DNA of 64,000 nucleotides from Haemaphysalis longicornis. Taxonomy: Eukaryota > Arthropoda > Arachnida > Ixodida > Ixodidae. This document shows positions 22,401-35,700 of the stretch, piece by piece. A program made the position numbers and the translations under genes. The notes beneath the pieces were generated by a model, which was given only the letters and a program-made list of their open reading frames with translations, ran no database searches and had not been told where the DNA came from. The stretch spans positions 157,159,824 to 157,223,823 of the forward strand of contig CM023451.1 of the NCBI GenBank assembly GCA_013339765.2, given 5' to 3'. The first letter of the stretch is position 1. Each line of letters opens with the position of its first letter.

Positions 22401-25400
22401 GGCGCCACTGTTTCATGTAGGTCTTGTTTAATACATCGACAATTTTTTAAGGTTTGCAATAAAATTGGCACCATTTTCGCCGGGGCAAAGCACTGTTTTT
22501 AATGAGCCAACTTGCGTTTTGTTTTCATGGCCCCTTTAAAGACAACAAGTGCGATTCATTTGTACCGACTTGGTGACGCATATGAACCAAATGTGGCGTG
22601 CTTGCGCACATAGCAGAGATCTCCATCATATCGCCACGTAATCTCTTCGCGCTTCCACAAATTGCCATGTTCAATTTCCGAACATCGGATTTTTGGGTGC
22701 TATTGAGGCAGATTTAGCCAATTGTAGAAAAATTTCGACGCCACGTAAGCGTAGCTTCGTTTGAATCTGGCGTCAGCACTGACACCAACTTATTACGCGC
22801 AAGTTCAAGGGCACGACCCTCACATCTAAAAATGGGTGATTTTTAAATCGCTATCTGCCCATTAACCAGGAGGCACGCAATACTCGAGAAACAAAGAACT
22901 TTCTAACAGTAATCGGGCGACACATGTTGCACTGAAGCACAGTATCAAATATGAAATAATACACTCGAATGAATGAATGAGTCGGGGTTCATTGCACACA
23001 GTTTCGACCGAGAACTTTGTACCAATGCACTACGAACTCAAGGCAAGGCTGACAAGTCAAAGAAAGAATTACGCAGAAGTATTGGGGACGAGGGAGTCTC
23101 ATTCATTTCTAGGGCACGAATAAGGCTTATCGAGGCAACAACAGTTTCAAATATCACTACTCAACGTGGCGCCTGAAGTGGCTTGGGAGTATAGTGAAAC
23201 ACCTGAGTAAATTAACAGCAAGTTTGTATCCAAAATTAACAGCATATAGGTGCCCGGTGAACTCCGATTTTGCAATAAAATTATCGGGTCAGTAGCTAGG
23301 GAGTGTTATCATAACCATTATAGCAAAAACTGTTGCCTAGCTAGGCGGCCGATCCTCCGCTACCACAAATATATTTCGTTAAATGAAAACGCTGGTAGCA
23401 TAACGAGTGTTGGTTGATAGCGCAGCGCATTGTGAGACGTATGACGCGGGGGGATGAAAGCAAGCTATAATTTAACTTTACGCGACGTGAACTTCACGGT
23501 CATGGTAGTGATGTGCTGAGATGTACGATTTTTAATTACCTTCATTGCGATTCACGTGAAAGTTGCCCAAGGCGTCACAATCTGGCAGGTAATTGGCACC
23601 AGACAGTTAAACATCCTGGGGAACATTCAGTGTTTTGGCCCCATCGTTAACACCTCGCGAGAATCCAATGTGCACGAACTCAAAAACTACTTCTCTCAAA
23701 AAGGCCCTAAATAGTTTTACAAAGGCTACAGGTTCTGGAGCTTTCTTCCTGTCCTCGCGCCTCAAAGCTGGGTGCTACGAGCTGGTAAGCTCCGAGCAAA
23801 ACAACCTAGAATACACTTGTCAGGGGCCTTGCGCTCCGAGGTATGCGCAGCCATTTGCTCGGCTCGGTGGTTCGTCCGGAATTCATTTTTAGCAGCCGGC
23901 ACGCATGCTCTGTTACGAAAAGGGAAAGCCGTTCTTTCGCGTTTATTGGCGCTGTGAAGAGAGCGACGCAAAGCCGTGCACGGTGGACTGCTTTCGACCA
24001 TGGATTCTGAACACATAAACTTGTAACCATTTTCGCGCGGGGAAGGATGCAGAAAAAGATGACGCCTTCACTCCCTCGTGCATTCATAATCATCATCAGT
24101 GTTATGTTCCACTAAAGCACGCATCAGAACGGGTCATGGCGGCTCGTCCCTTTCTCTACATTATTGCTGCCGAAAATCCGGGAAGGAAGCTAGCGTTGCA
24201 GCGAGCCTTCTCCTGACGAGCTGGGTACGCCATTCTTCAGTTACGACCGGCATGGAGCGGGTCAACAACAAGCGCGCGTCACGGCGGGCCATGAACACGA
24301 AGATCATCAGTGAGGTGGACCACTGCTGCTGCTCCAATCCCAGCAGTTGGACCTTACCTCCCTTTGTGTCTTTCACGGGCGTCTTCGAGCGAGCAATGCA
24401 GCATTGTCCGCTCTTAACCACGAGCTTGAATCCCACCTGACCGACGACCAGGCAGCAGAAGGCTACGCTTCGGTCATGGAGTATGACGACGCAGCCACCA
24501 GTGCACTGGCTTTACTGCAGCATCACATGGAGGTGTTGAGGTAATCTTCGACGCTCCAGACTGCTCCTCCATTGGATGACGCCAGCGGAGACCGCCGGGT
24601 TGCGACGTCTACCGGACAGCCCATACCACTTGCTCGTGAGTGTGGAGCACGTCTCCCGAAGCTAGAACTGTTGCGCTTTGACGGAGCGATAACACGGTGG
24701 CAACCTGTCTGAGACATGTTTCGCCATTCCGTTTACGAGAATTCCCGGCTGTCCAGTACTGACTGCTTTCATTACTTGCTTTCGCTTCTTACGGAGCTGC
24801 TGCTGAAGCCGTTGACATTGTGAATTGTGTTCACTTTTCTTGCTGCACACTGTTGGGACCACAGTGCTGCCGAGGGACGGAGCCGGCCAATTCCGGTAGC
24901 TTTCCTGGAACATGGACAATCGACGATAGTGTTTGCCGAAGACGGTCACACTAGGACCTGACAAGTTCAGCTGGCGTGCGGTATATAATTTACTAGACTA
25001 AAGTAACTGTTGTGTGTGTGCTTCTATGCGAGTGAGCATTTGGTGGGCGCGGAGGATGTTGCGGATTTCAAATTTGCCGCCAACATGGACGATGATGATG
25101 ATCGTAGAGACGCTGGTAAGGAAGTGGCACGTTGGCACGCAAGGGGAGTGCGAGGGGCACGCGCATGTGTTCGGAATGCTGCGCTTGCACTACCGTGCAC
25201 GGCTTTGCGTCGCTCTCTTCACGGCGCCTATAAACGCTGAAGAACGGCCTTCCCTTTTCGTAACATGCTCCGCCTAGTGCTAACTTCATGGCACTGCTTT
25301 TCATGTCCGCCGTCTTAGGGACGGCACGTCAGCTCTAGCATAGAAAAAACGAGTGTTTGAAGGCCAGATAGGGGGGCCCGAAAACACAACATGCTCGTTC

Positions 25401-26754
25401 ACGACAAAATTTGCAGATTTACACCTACGACTAACGGCCAGCTTGCATTTCTTGCATGCGGCGCTGTCGCGGCGAACAGGTGCCTCCGCGGCCGGATCCC
25501 GCGGAGAAGGCTTTATAAAGCCGCGCCGACGACGCTCCTGAGCTCAATCTTTCACCGCACTGTCATCCCTTTTCACGCATTTATAAACTGATTTTCAGCA
25601 ATAGTCCCGATGTGGTGGGCGGCGATAAGTTTTAGCAGCTGCGGTGTGTTTTGATTCGTGCGCTGTCATTGTCCACCGTGCAGGCAGATGCTTCGCGCGG
25701 TGGTGCGCATTGCGTTTGTGCCTGCAGAAGACGCCCTGTGCTATGCAGCGTTATTCATATCTTGTAAACCACGCGCCATCTCAACAAACTCGGCTCAGCT
25801 CGTGTGACGAATGGCGACAATCGACATTCGTCCCTACAAAGATACGCCGTGCGGAGTGTCGCTCTCGTAGAAGCCACCCGAACCGCCGAAACCACTGGCA
25901 GCTTCCCCCAGAACCGAAAACGCTGATTGGTTGCAGCATTTGATGGAACCCGCCAATAGCGGCGCTGTAGTCTTCAGTGCCAGCGGTGTTATAGAGGGTA
26001 CCTCACAGGCATAAAGCTACGTCAATGCTCGGTTGAATGGTGGTGATAGTTCACATGCATACAAGGAATGAAAAGAACACTTATTTAGCGATAGCGCGCT
26101 TAAACTCGCGGACATTTAGGGCCCTTTAATTGCAAAATAAATTATAAATTCTAATTGATACACTTTACTTGGTATCCAATGCAAAAATATTCATATTGAG
26201 AGACGACGGGTGGCGTGGCTCTTTATTACAGCACTCAGGCCAAGGAACCCCACAAGCTGTGATGATGATTACTTACAGCTGATGATGACGCCTAGCCCAT
26301 CGGGGCTAGCACTGATGATAGTGGGTTATTATGAAGAAGTGGGTGATTATAACAGTACCCAAAGTATTGGGAGCGTAGTCACAGGATCTCGCAATGTACA
26401 TTACTTGGTAGAGTGGGTTAATTCTCATTTATCCGTACTCTCTCACCACCTCGCTTTTCTATCTAATCAAAGCCAAGAACTGTACGGCAATATCTAACAA
26501 ACACGGAGGTAGTGTCGCTGTCACATGATATCGTACACTGCAACTTACTCTGACTTCTGCGACAGGGTGAAGGACAAAAACCTGAAACGGCGTCTACCTC
26601 CATGTTCACTAATAGCTCTTAAGTTACCAGTTGCTCACCATGAATGGGTAGTCATCGGGTACAGCATCTTCACCACCGATAGCAACATACATTTCGTTTC
26701 GGGGTCTAAAGGATATCTTGCCGCAATCTGAAAAACAAACAAAAAACAAACACA

Positions 26755-26797
<43 letters not shown>

Positions 26798-29700
26798 ATA
26801 TCAGTCAGAATGATGATCAATCAATCAAGTTTATTAACGTTCCCAGGAACAGCGATTGCCCTTAGTGCTGGCGAACCGATAATAAAATAAAAACAAGATG
26901 CAAGAAACCAACAAACAAAACAGGACGCCCACAACTGGTGAGATATAAAGGAAATGAGTGAAACACAGGCGGAACTACAGGTGAAATCAGGCAAAGAGAG
27001 ACACCGACCGAATACAAATATAGCCCATGTAAAAGTACGGCATCTTAAAGAAATTGATAATAACATTTAGCAACTCTGCGATACCGTGATGAGCTCTGAG
27101 CAAGGGATGACGCCTTTGTAATCGCTCACCTTCTCGAGACCCCAAACAAACACAGCAGCAAAGTATGACAAAAGTCCTTAGAAAAACAAACAAATGAAAA
27201 TGGTGGCGGTTGCATCCAGATAAACGAACCGACTAACAAATCAAGGAACTAAAACTAGAACACCACATAGAAAACCTTCCTAAAAACAAACAAAATAAGA
27301 CAATACAGCAGACAAAGTACCACGTATAAGACAAAAACGCTTCAGCAAAAAATTGCTAAAAATTTTCAGAAAGCCACAAAAAAATCCAGTGCTGCAAGCC
27401 CTAGTACTCAACCAGAGAAACGTTCAAGGCACATGGAAAAAGAAAATCAACAAGCAAACAGAAACAACATATGCCCATAAAAATGTTAACATACGCAGGT
27501 AGACAAAAAGTTCAAAATTTCAAGATGCAAAAAAAAAATTTCTGTGGCAAGCTCCCTAACCAATAGAAATTCAAGGAACAAGGAACAAGTAAAAGTGAAA
27601 AGAACCAGTAAACAAAGGCGTCATTATACACGTTAGAAATTGGGTGAGGGGAAACTCCCTCCAAGTTTCTTTTTCGGTATTCTGTGGCGACTGGGACCTG
27701 CCACAGTGCCAATAATTAGACGAGGGCGCCTGACAACGGCACAAAACATATTCTTAAACCAACACATACACGGCAACCAATTAAAACTCAAAGTTTAACG
27801 ACACTGACATAAAACTAGGAAATACAAACTCTACCGAGGCTGCCGAACAGACCGTTGTCAACTATGACAACGGTGCATGGCCCTCGTCGACGTCCCCGCA
27901 AGTGCGACGCCGTCGTCATAGCCCCGCAACGCCACACCCCGCAGGTCACCAGCACCCAGGACACCCTGCGGACAACGCCTCATCGCCCAGAACAGTTGGT
28001 GGGGACTTTCTGGGCGCTTTTTGTAGATTTGATATTTCTTAGAGTTATGTACAGGTTGTCTAGCTTTGAGTTGTAACTGCCTGCCGTGGGCGTGTGTTTG
28101 GTTTAGAAATATGTTTTTTGTGCCGTTGTCAAGCACCCCCGTCTAGTTATTGGCACTGTGGTAGGTCCCAGTCACCACAGAATACCTGAAAAGAACCTGC
28201 GAGGGAGTTTCCTCACACCACAGACATACAGTCAAATACGGCGCATAAATCTTCAACAAGGACGTAAAGGCGCTAAAGCTGCAACAGTTTTCAAGTAATA
28301 ATAATGCCACCAGTTTATGGTTTCGACACCAAGAAATGCGTTTGTGAGCACCCTCCACGTATTGCGGCGCCCAATTCAGCGATTACTGCCGAGAAATTAA
28401 GGAGGCAATGGGCCTTACGGGAACAACGTTTGACGAATGAACAGCGCGGGAGATCCCACCGGCCCCCGCAATGTTCCTCTGCGCGTATTTTCTGAATGCA
28501 GCTCAAACAACCCTCAAAGAATGGTCGGAGTCATTGGACGCCGCAATATGTGGTGTCTGGGATCAAGAAATAACGGGTAAATTAAAGGTTTCCCTATTTA
28601 TTAACGGGTGGGAGTGAGTTACCCCACTTTCCTTTATGTCGACCAAGTAAGAAGCTTAGCCGCAATGGAGCTTGCCCGTTTTGTGCCCGTGCCCGGTTCG
28701 CTTCATTTTCTTACATCTTTCGTTCTCGTGCTTGAGTCTCCTTATCTTTTCGGCCCTGTCGAGTGGCGGCAGCAGAGTCGTGACGGCGACTGGAGCCGCA
28801 GCTGTCACCGTGACCGCAAGACCGTTGCTTGGGCAGCACACGTACGTAACGCCATTTTTGGCATTGCAGGGCCTCGGCAGCAGCCCCCAGCGCCGAATCG
28901 CGTCCCTCAAAGGCTCGCAGGTGTCCAGGGGCACGCACCGACCCATCTGCTCTGACTCGGCCACGCTGCACGCTGGAGCGCCTGTGTCCCGCCCAGATGG
29001 CACAGTCATGTAACAGGCGCAAAAGAAAAAAAATAAGGCCGTTCCAATCGACGTGAAAGGTGTCAAATAAAGAGCGGTTGTTCCCCAAATGGGCTTTGAC
29101 GCCCCGTCTCGACTAGTTTCAGGATCCCTTTGGCGTTGATACCGAAAGTAGTCAAGAGAGAGCGCCGAAGTTCCTGAAGAGGCCTATATAGACACACAGG
29201 ATTGAGTTTTTATTAATTTGGGGTAATTAATGCGTTAATTCTTGATTTTTCCCCATGGCACTCGTTGGTCTCAACGCCCTTGCGCCAATAAACACACATA
29301 TAGTAGAACTACTACTACATGATTATGTTTTAATCGACCAGATTTAGGGAAATCCCCAAGGTGGAGTAAGTTTTCTGCGAAGGAATGTTTGACATCCACC
29401 AGAGTTTCTGAGGAAGCTGCGTAGCTTTCCTTTGTAGCCGTCGGCTGCATGATTTGTTTTGTATTATATTGGTGTGTACTTATTTGCTGCCTACCAATGG
29501 CAGCCTCCGTGGCAGCGACACAGGGCAAAGATTACCCCCAACACCTTGCATTTGACTAACATTTGCTTGTGTGAAGCAATGGGATTGATATCAGCTTCGT
29601 AACGTGCAGGACCCGGTTTCTATCCCCACCAGTGGAAGCGGTGGTCTTTTCGAAGCCTCTGTTTGGTTACGCGAAGACACGTGACTACGGTGGCTAGATA

Positions 29701-32700
29701 CCGCGACCCCGGACGAGGTGCGACGACAAGCCGGGCCCCTAATGTGCTCCGCAACTAAAAAAGGTAATTAATTTGGCTAGAATCCTCACTGGGCAGTCGG
29801 TTGGACTGCAAAGCTGCAAACGACACCCACAGCGATTATCCATGCGACATCTCTTGGATTCATGCACGTGGCTCTACAAAGAGTGAAACCAGAAACTCGG
29901 CAGTAGTTACCTGGGTTTCGCGGGGGCGGCGTCCGAGTGACCAAATGGAGCAGCGAGGGCAGAAAGAAAACGGAGGGGAGCGCCTGGCGAAGGGTGACGA
30001 GGAGGGCGGCACACGCGGCTATAGCGTCATCTCTCTCACTGTCACCCTCTCACTCTTGCTTCATGCGTCGCCGCCAAGGCCCTGACACTTTCCCCAGACA
30101 CTGTTCCGTTCGCCACAAATCCAAACCACGTGAACACCGTTATCATACATTAAATGGTTTGCACATCACACGAGGGCGTTGAATGAGCGCAGATGGTAGA
30201 CTCGCCACTCTGTTCGTGGAGTACGCCATCTGCCTCCCCGTCTCCTCATGTGGGCGTACCGTAAAGTTCCGAAAGAAGACCCACGCAAGGTACACATATA
30301 TGAAGTAAAAAATTCGGGATGGGCCATCTTTCGGGTCAGTTGAGAAAAACTAGGAAAAGGTGGCTGCACTGGAAACCAAAACTGCCGAGATATCAAGAAA
30401 AAAAAACCCGATGGGCGAACTTTCGGCTCAAGTGCGGGGAAAGGACACATAAGTGTCCCAATCAACCCATAAAGAGATGATTCGAGTTTATGTTGTTCAC
30501 TCACTGGCTCTAAAGCCATCGATTTTAGGGGGTGGGCGATATTTGGGGCCTTTTACTAAATTGAATATTTCAACCCTAATGTGAGGTGGGCGATTTTGGG
30601 GGGGTGGGCGTTCGCTCGGAACTCTACGGTAGCTTAGTCAGTAAGACGACGGGATCTTGCTCCGCTTCTCTATTTGGGTCCATGTTCGATTATCGGCGGT
30701 GCCTGTAATTAGGTTTCATTTGGCCTGGCTTTTTTATGGTGACGCGAACAGGAAAGTTTTCATGGCTGGTAGGGGTACACTGCTTAGATGGTGTATAAGC
30801 ATCTAGGGTACGTGGCCCACAATATACTGCATCAAAGCGCGACTTACTCTGTCGGTCTTTCTGTCACTCGATTCAGTCGTCAGACCAAAAGTGAAATAAT
30901 ACGTGACCGGGAAATATGTATAGGCAGGAACATTCCGAACTACTGAAAGTACTGGTATTGGTCAGGCATGTTACATATTTATTTAGCGCGAAAATAACCT
31001 GAGCTACTTATGAGGCAAAATGTAAGTGCACAATCCAAGAATACACGTCTGGTTGGTTCTGCAAATAATAAGAAGAGGTTAGAAATACAGCATAAACGAT
31101 AAATAGAAGCAAACCCCCAAAAAAGTAGCTGCGTATCTGCTCGTATTGCTGCAGATGTCATCGACAGACTATTGTCTTTGCCGCCCCTCCCGCGTAACTG
31201 CGTCTCGTCTCGTTCGCCCGCCTCTCACGCAGTTCCCCTGCGGCCTCGGTCCACCCACTGGAGCTTGCAGAGTTCAATTTTGCAAAGTTGGCACTACTGG
31301 CGCACCGTTTGTTGGGTCTTGGCCGTCGAGTCACGGGTGCGAACTTGGCCGCCAGCCTTGTTTGTATTTAGTGGTTCAAACATTGTTTTCAGGCCTTTTT
31401 TTTTTTTTTTTTGCTCTGGCAACAATCGAGCAAGCATCTGCTTCTAATCAAAAGAGCGCTTCAAACGCCAATTCTGTAGCCATGTTCCTCCTGAGATCAG
31501 CCTAACATTACCTATCTGTTAAGCAACGTTGAAGAATTTAGAACATCTTTCTGAATTTGTGCCAGTCACACAGTGCTAATTTTTTTGAAACCTTTTGATT
31601 TAAAGCCATTGGGGACGTAAGTACAAACAAACAAGCAAAACTTGACTGGGTATGTTGTGTTAACAGCGCAGCTATTGTACAAGTCGTACCGTTGCAGGGA
31701 AAAATACACGTAAATGCGGAGCGTTCTTGAGCGCGGGCCTCGCACCGACCCCCGAGCGTTCCCGGCACGTCCATTGGTTTCATCAAAGAAAGAAAAGAAA
31801 GTGGCAAAAGAGAAAGTGGCAAACCCTTTCCGAGCCATTAAACCTGGATCCATACTTCATACCTGCCAACATTGTTGAGCAAAAAGCAAATGTGAGCCAT
31901 AATTGAGGCAAAACATCGGTGCACTACTGCCACTAGCGGTATTCTTTCATTTAAAAATACATGGCTGCTTCATGTTTGCTATAGCGAATAAAAACATACG
32001 CGTTGAAAACAATGTTTAGCTCCAAACATACGAAACAAAACTCGTTGGTTGCCGGAGCTTAGATTCCGCGGCAGTGTTCCATGTTAAACAGTAACAAACG
32101 GTTCGAATAGACAGCGAGAGCAGTGGAACACAGGAAAATTGTATTGTCTTTAAGAAAACATCCTCCTTATTTATCGTAGGAGAACCGAAAGGAAAGGGAA
32201 GCGCATGATAGGCGGGTAGGGGAGAGAAGAGAGATATGTACGTGGCAGAGGCAGCTGGAGGTTATCGTCTCTCAATGATATTTGCACGGAAGTAAAGAGA
32301 CACACGGGGAATGTTCTTAGCAACTTCAATTATGGGCTACGACCTGTTTGCGTACTCCTCTAACATCATCTTTTTGTCGTAGTTTAGGCAGGTTACTTTT
32401 GAGAATCTGATCGTGGCAGTGGCTGACTCCATCCGTGGAAAGAAAAACGAGCGCAGACTGATCTGAGACAGCACGGTGATCAGTGGTGAAAGGAACCAAC
32501 AGGTAGCTTCATCCCGTACATGCACGGCTTATCACACAACCTGAAAAGGATTGGTGGTAAGGCGGCGTGAAAGTTGTCATTCCGCCCCTGCCAGCTGTCA
32601 GTCTCTGCAGCAGAACGCCCCGTGAGGAAGGGAAAGGAAGCAATGCTCCGTCAACCACAAAAACCAGTACGTGCATTGCGCGGAAGGTGTTGTCTACAAT

Positions 32701-35700
32701 TACCCCTCTCCTGTAAAAAGCGTACATTGGTCAAACGGGCCGATGCCTCAACACGCGCCTGCGGGACCACCACAACAAAGTGCAGAAGGAAAGGAGGGCA
32801 ATCTGCAATTCATTGCCACGAATGCGGCGAGCGTGAACCCTTGTTCGATGCATGCACTGTGCTATCGAGACTTTGATCAGCGCACGCGAGAGATCATCGA
32901 AGCAGCGGAAATGCAGAAGATTGGTGACTGCGTAAGAACACGTCCATATCTTTGACCTCGAAGGAGCTGGCTTTCTTGGATGGACGCTGCTGATTAGCCA
33001 TGACGAGGTGGCTTCGCAACCTTTCGTGATCACATGAGCGTGATAATCTTCCTATTTATATGTTTTCGTGTTGTTAATAAAATTCAGTTGAAGTAGCGCT
33101 CGTCCCGTGTCCCCTTCGTCAAGTGTCTTGCCTACTGCGCTACCTCGTGTTCTTGGCAACTTCATTATTGCACACAGGTTTCGTGTGTCTCAATTTTCGT
33201 TGTTTTTGTTCTTTTTTTTTTCTTTTCGCGCGAATTGCTTTGACCTACTTCTTTCTGCTATACCATGTTTGCGTCTCTTTCTTCGTTTTCCTTTATTCTT
33301 TTTATAATGAACGCGCACTGTTCTACAACTTTTACGCCTCCAATTCAGCGCTTCCTGAATTTTCAAAAGCGGCCACATTGGCCCCTTAAAGCTCTCGATT
33401 CCTCGCCCATCCCCCCACTGTGTATGTGTCGTAAGCAAAGCAAAGGAACAACAACCACGACAGCAGCTTTGTTTAGCGGTGCTAACGTGCGGTGTGCTAA
33501 CGCATCGGGCTGGTAGTTTCCATACCCCGGTTCAAATCCCATCGGATTACAATTGTTTTTTTTTTATTCTTTACAGCGGTGGCCATTTTCTTGACCGGAC
33601 ATCTACAACAGCAACAACAATGACGTCAGACACAGTTTTATTTCAGTTTTTTTTTGCACAATGGGACATTAAGTTCGTCCTAAAATGGTCCTAAGATTGG
33701 TCCTAAAATCGTCCTATTGCTTAGTTACGCCTAATCTTGGCTTAGTTTATACATCCTACCTCCCTCACCAAAACAAAAAAACAGAAAGAAGCCGTCATCG
33801 TGGTTGGTGCAACGGATTCAATGCACGAGAAGAGTAAGGAAGGGAGGAGAACTCTGTACATGAAGTACTATAACCTCCGCGCTACGGTCGGATGACCGGA
33901 AGACTCTGGACAGGAATTGCCACAACTGGAGGTTTCTACCCGTAGTAGCAAAAATACAAGACACGTGCTTATTCCGGGGGTGGGGGGGGGGGGGGGGGGG
34001 GTGGCGGAGAAAAAGTACACTAAAACCTCATTACAAGAGCCAATGTTAGAAAAGACACTTGGTTATAAGAGACAATGAAAACGGTTTGGTTGGTTTTTCT
34101 ATGTTCGCCATCTCAACTTCGCATACAAGAGATCATCGTTACAAGGGGAATGTCTCTCGGTTTCCTTCAGTGTCTCTTGTAACGAGGCTTTACTGTACTT
34201 TCGTTCTTTGAAATGCCACGTGGCTGATTCTGCTATAGATTAACTATATTTTACCATTTTTTCTCCTCATTTCGATGACGACAATGTGTTTCCTTGAAAT
34301 ACTGCAAGCCAAATCCTTCGTTTGAACAGTCATTGCTTAGGATACAATCGCTGTTCTACTTATCACATAAATTTTTTGGTGTAATAACTAACAACTCTTA
34401 GAAAGTGTAACATTATGCGTAACCTAAGATTTAAGGATTTTTTTACTTATCGCGCCGAAGAAGCGGTTGATCAGGCAGTTTGGTATTCTCGTGCACTGGA
34501 CGCATTTCCTGAGGCCAGATTTGCCCGAGTGTTCTCTGCTTAAAATTTCTGTTTTCTCAACAACTTCAGTCTTTGAAAACACCAGTAATCACTTGTCCAC
34601 CAGCGGTTGAAGCCTTCGGAGGCAAAGCTGCAGCTTCTACTTCAGTGGCGCATTGATCTGTGTCTTTTTCTAATGCTCTTTCCTCATAAGCTTCTCGAAC
34701 GCCGCGTTTGCACTCTCATGAGAACCAGTAAGCTGAAGCTACTGCGATGGATCAAGAGGCGCCTACATCAACAACGGCCGTGAAGTCAGTGCGATCGTAC
34801 GGCTTCGCGCAAACAAATTGCGTGCAGGCAGTTCCATGTACACTGAAACACGCCACGAAGTCATTCCAAATGAAACATTGGTACATTTTAAATGGTGCAA
34901 TACTGACACATCTTTTGGAGAACTCAACACTAATGCTCCCGCATTACAGGGAATGCTTAGGTGTCCAAAGCTGTATGCACGAAATGCCGACCGTCGCAAC
35001 CACGACACCGGCAGAAAGAGGCAGGGGGTGCTGTTTTCAGGTATACAACGTGGCAACAATTTGCGTGTTTGAGTGTTAAACCTTCTCGTACTTTATGCGC
35101 TATCATGGGTTGGTATATGATTAATAACTGTGACGATGCTTATAACGATTAGGATTTTTACAACGAAGACTAAGAAGCAGGAAAAAAAGGTTTTGAAAAA
35201 TTTATGTCCTCCTCCCTACGTAACTCGCACATTGTTTCTACGACATGACGCGAGAAAAGAGAGTGACCTTTGTTGCCCCCGCCTATCCTCATCTTCGCAC
35301 AAAGATAGGAGTGGGAGGGTAAAAAGGATGAGGAAGAGGATGGCCTTACCGGGCACCGCAATCATGGGGGGATCCCTGTTGGGGCAGCAGACGATGGGCA
35401 GCAGTCCTCGCAGGCCGCAGAACATGGGCAGCTCGAGTTTCCACAGGTTGTGAAGAGACTCGAGACACTTGTGCAAGGGCATGCAGTGGCCGTCAGCAAG
35501 CTCGTTTTTCCTTTCGGGGTGCCTTGCGCGGCACGACTTCCGTTTCTCTGATGACAATAGGGATAATAATTGTGGTGATTATTTTCACGCAATGCCGCGA
35601 GTGCCATCCCACGGTGCTCCAGCTTAGACCTGCGGTCATTGTGGCTACAGTGCCGTCCGCGACATTCGAATTTCAAGACTGGCCTTACAAAGGAAAGAGC

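Noticed and set aside
25522..25540. SVVGA-like peptide on minus as the protease activation site
   Set aside because: No IVGG, no splice sites in phase, and the exon at 26639-26727 fits exactly.
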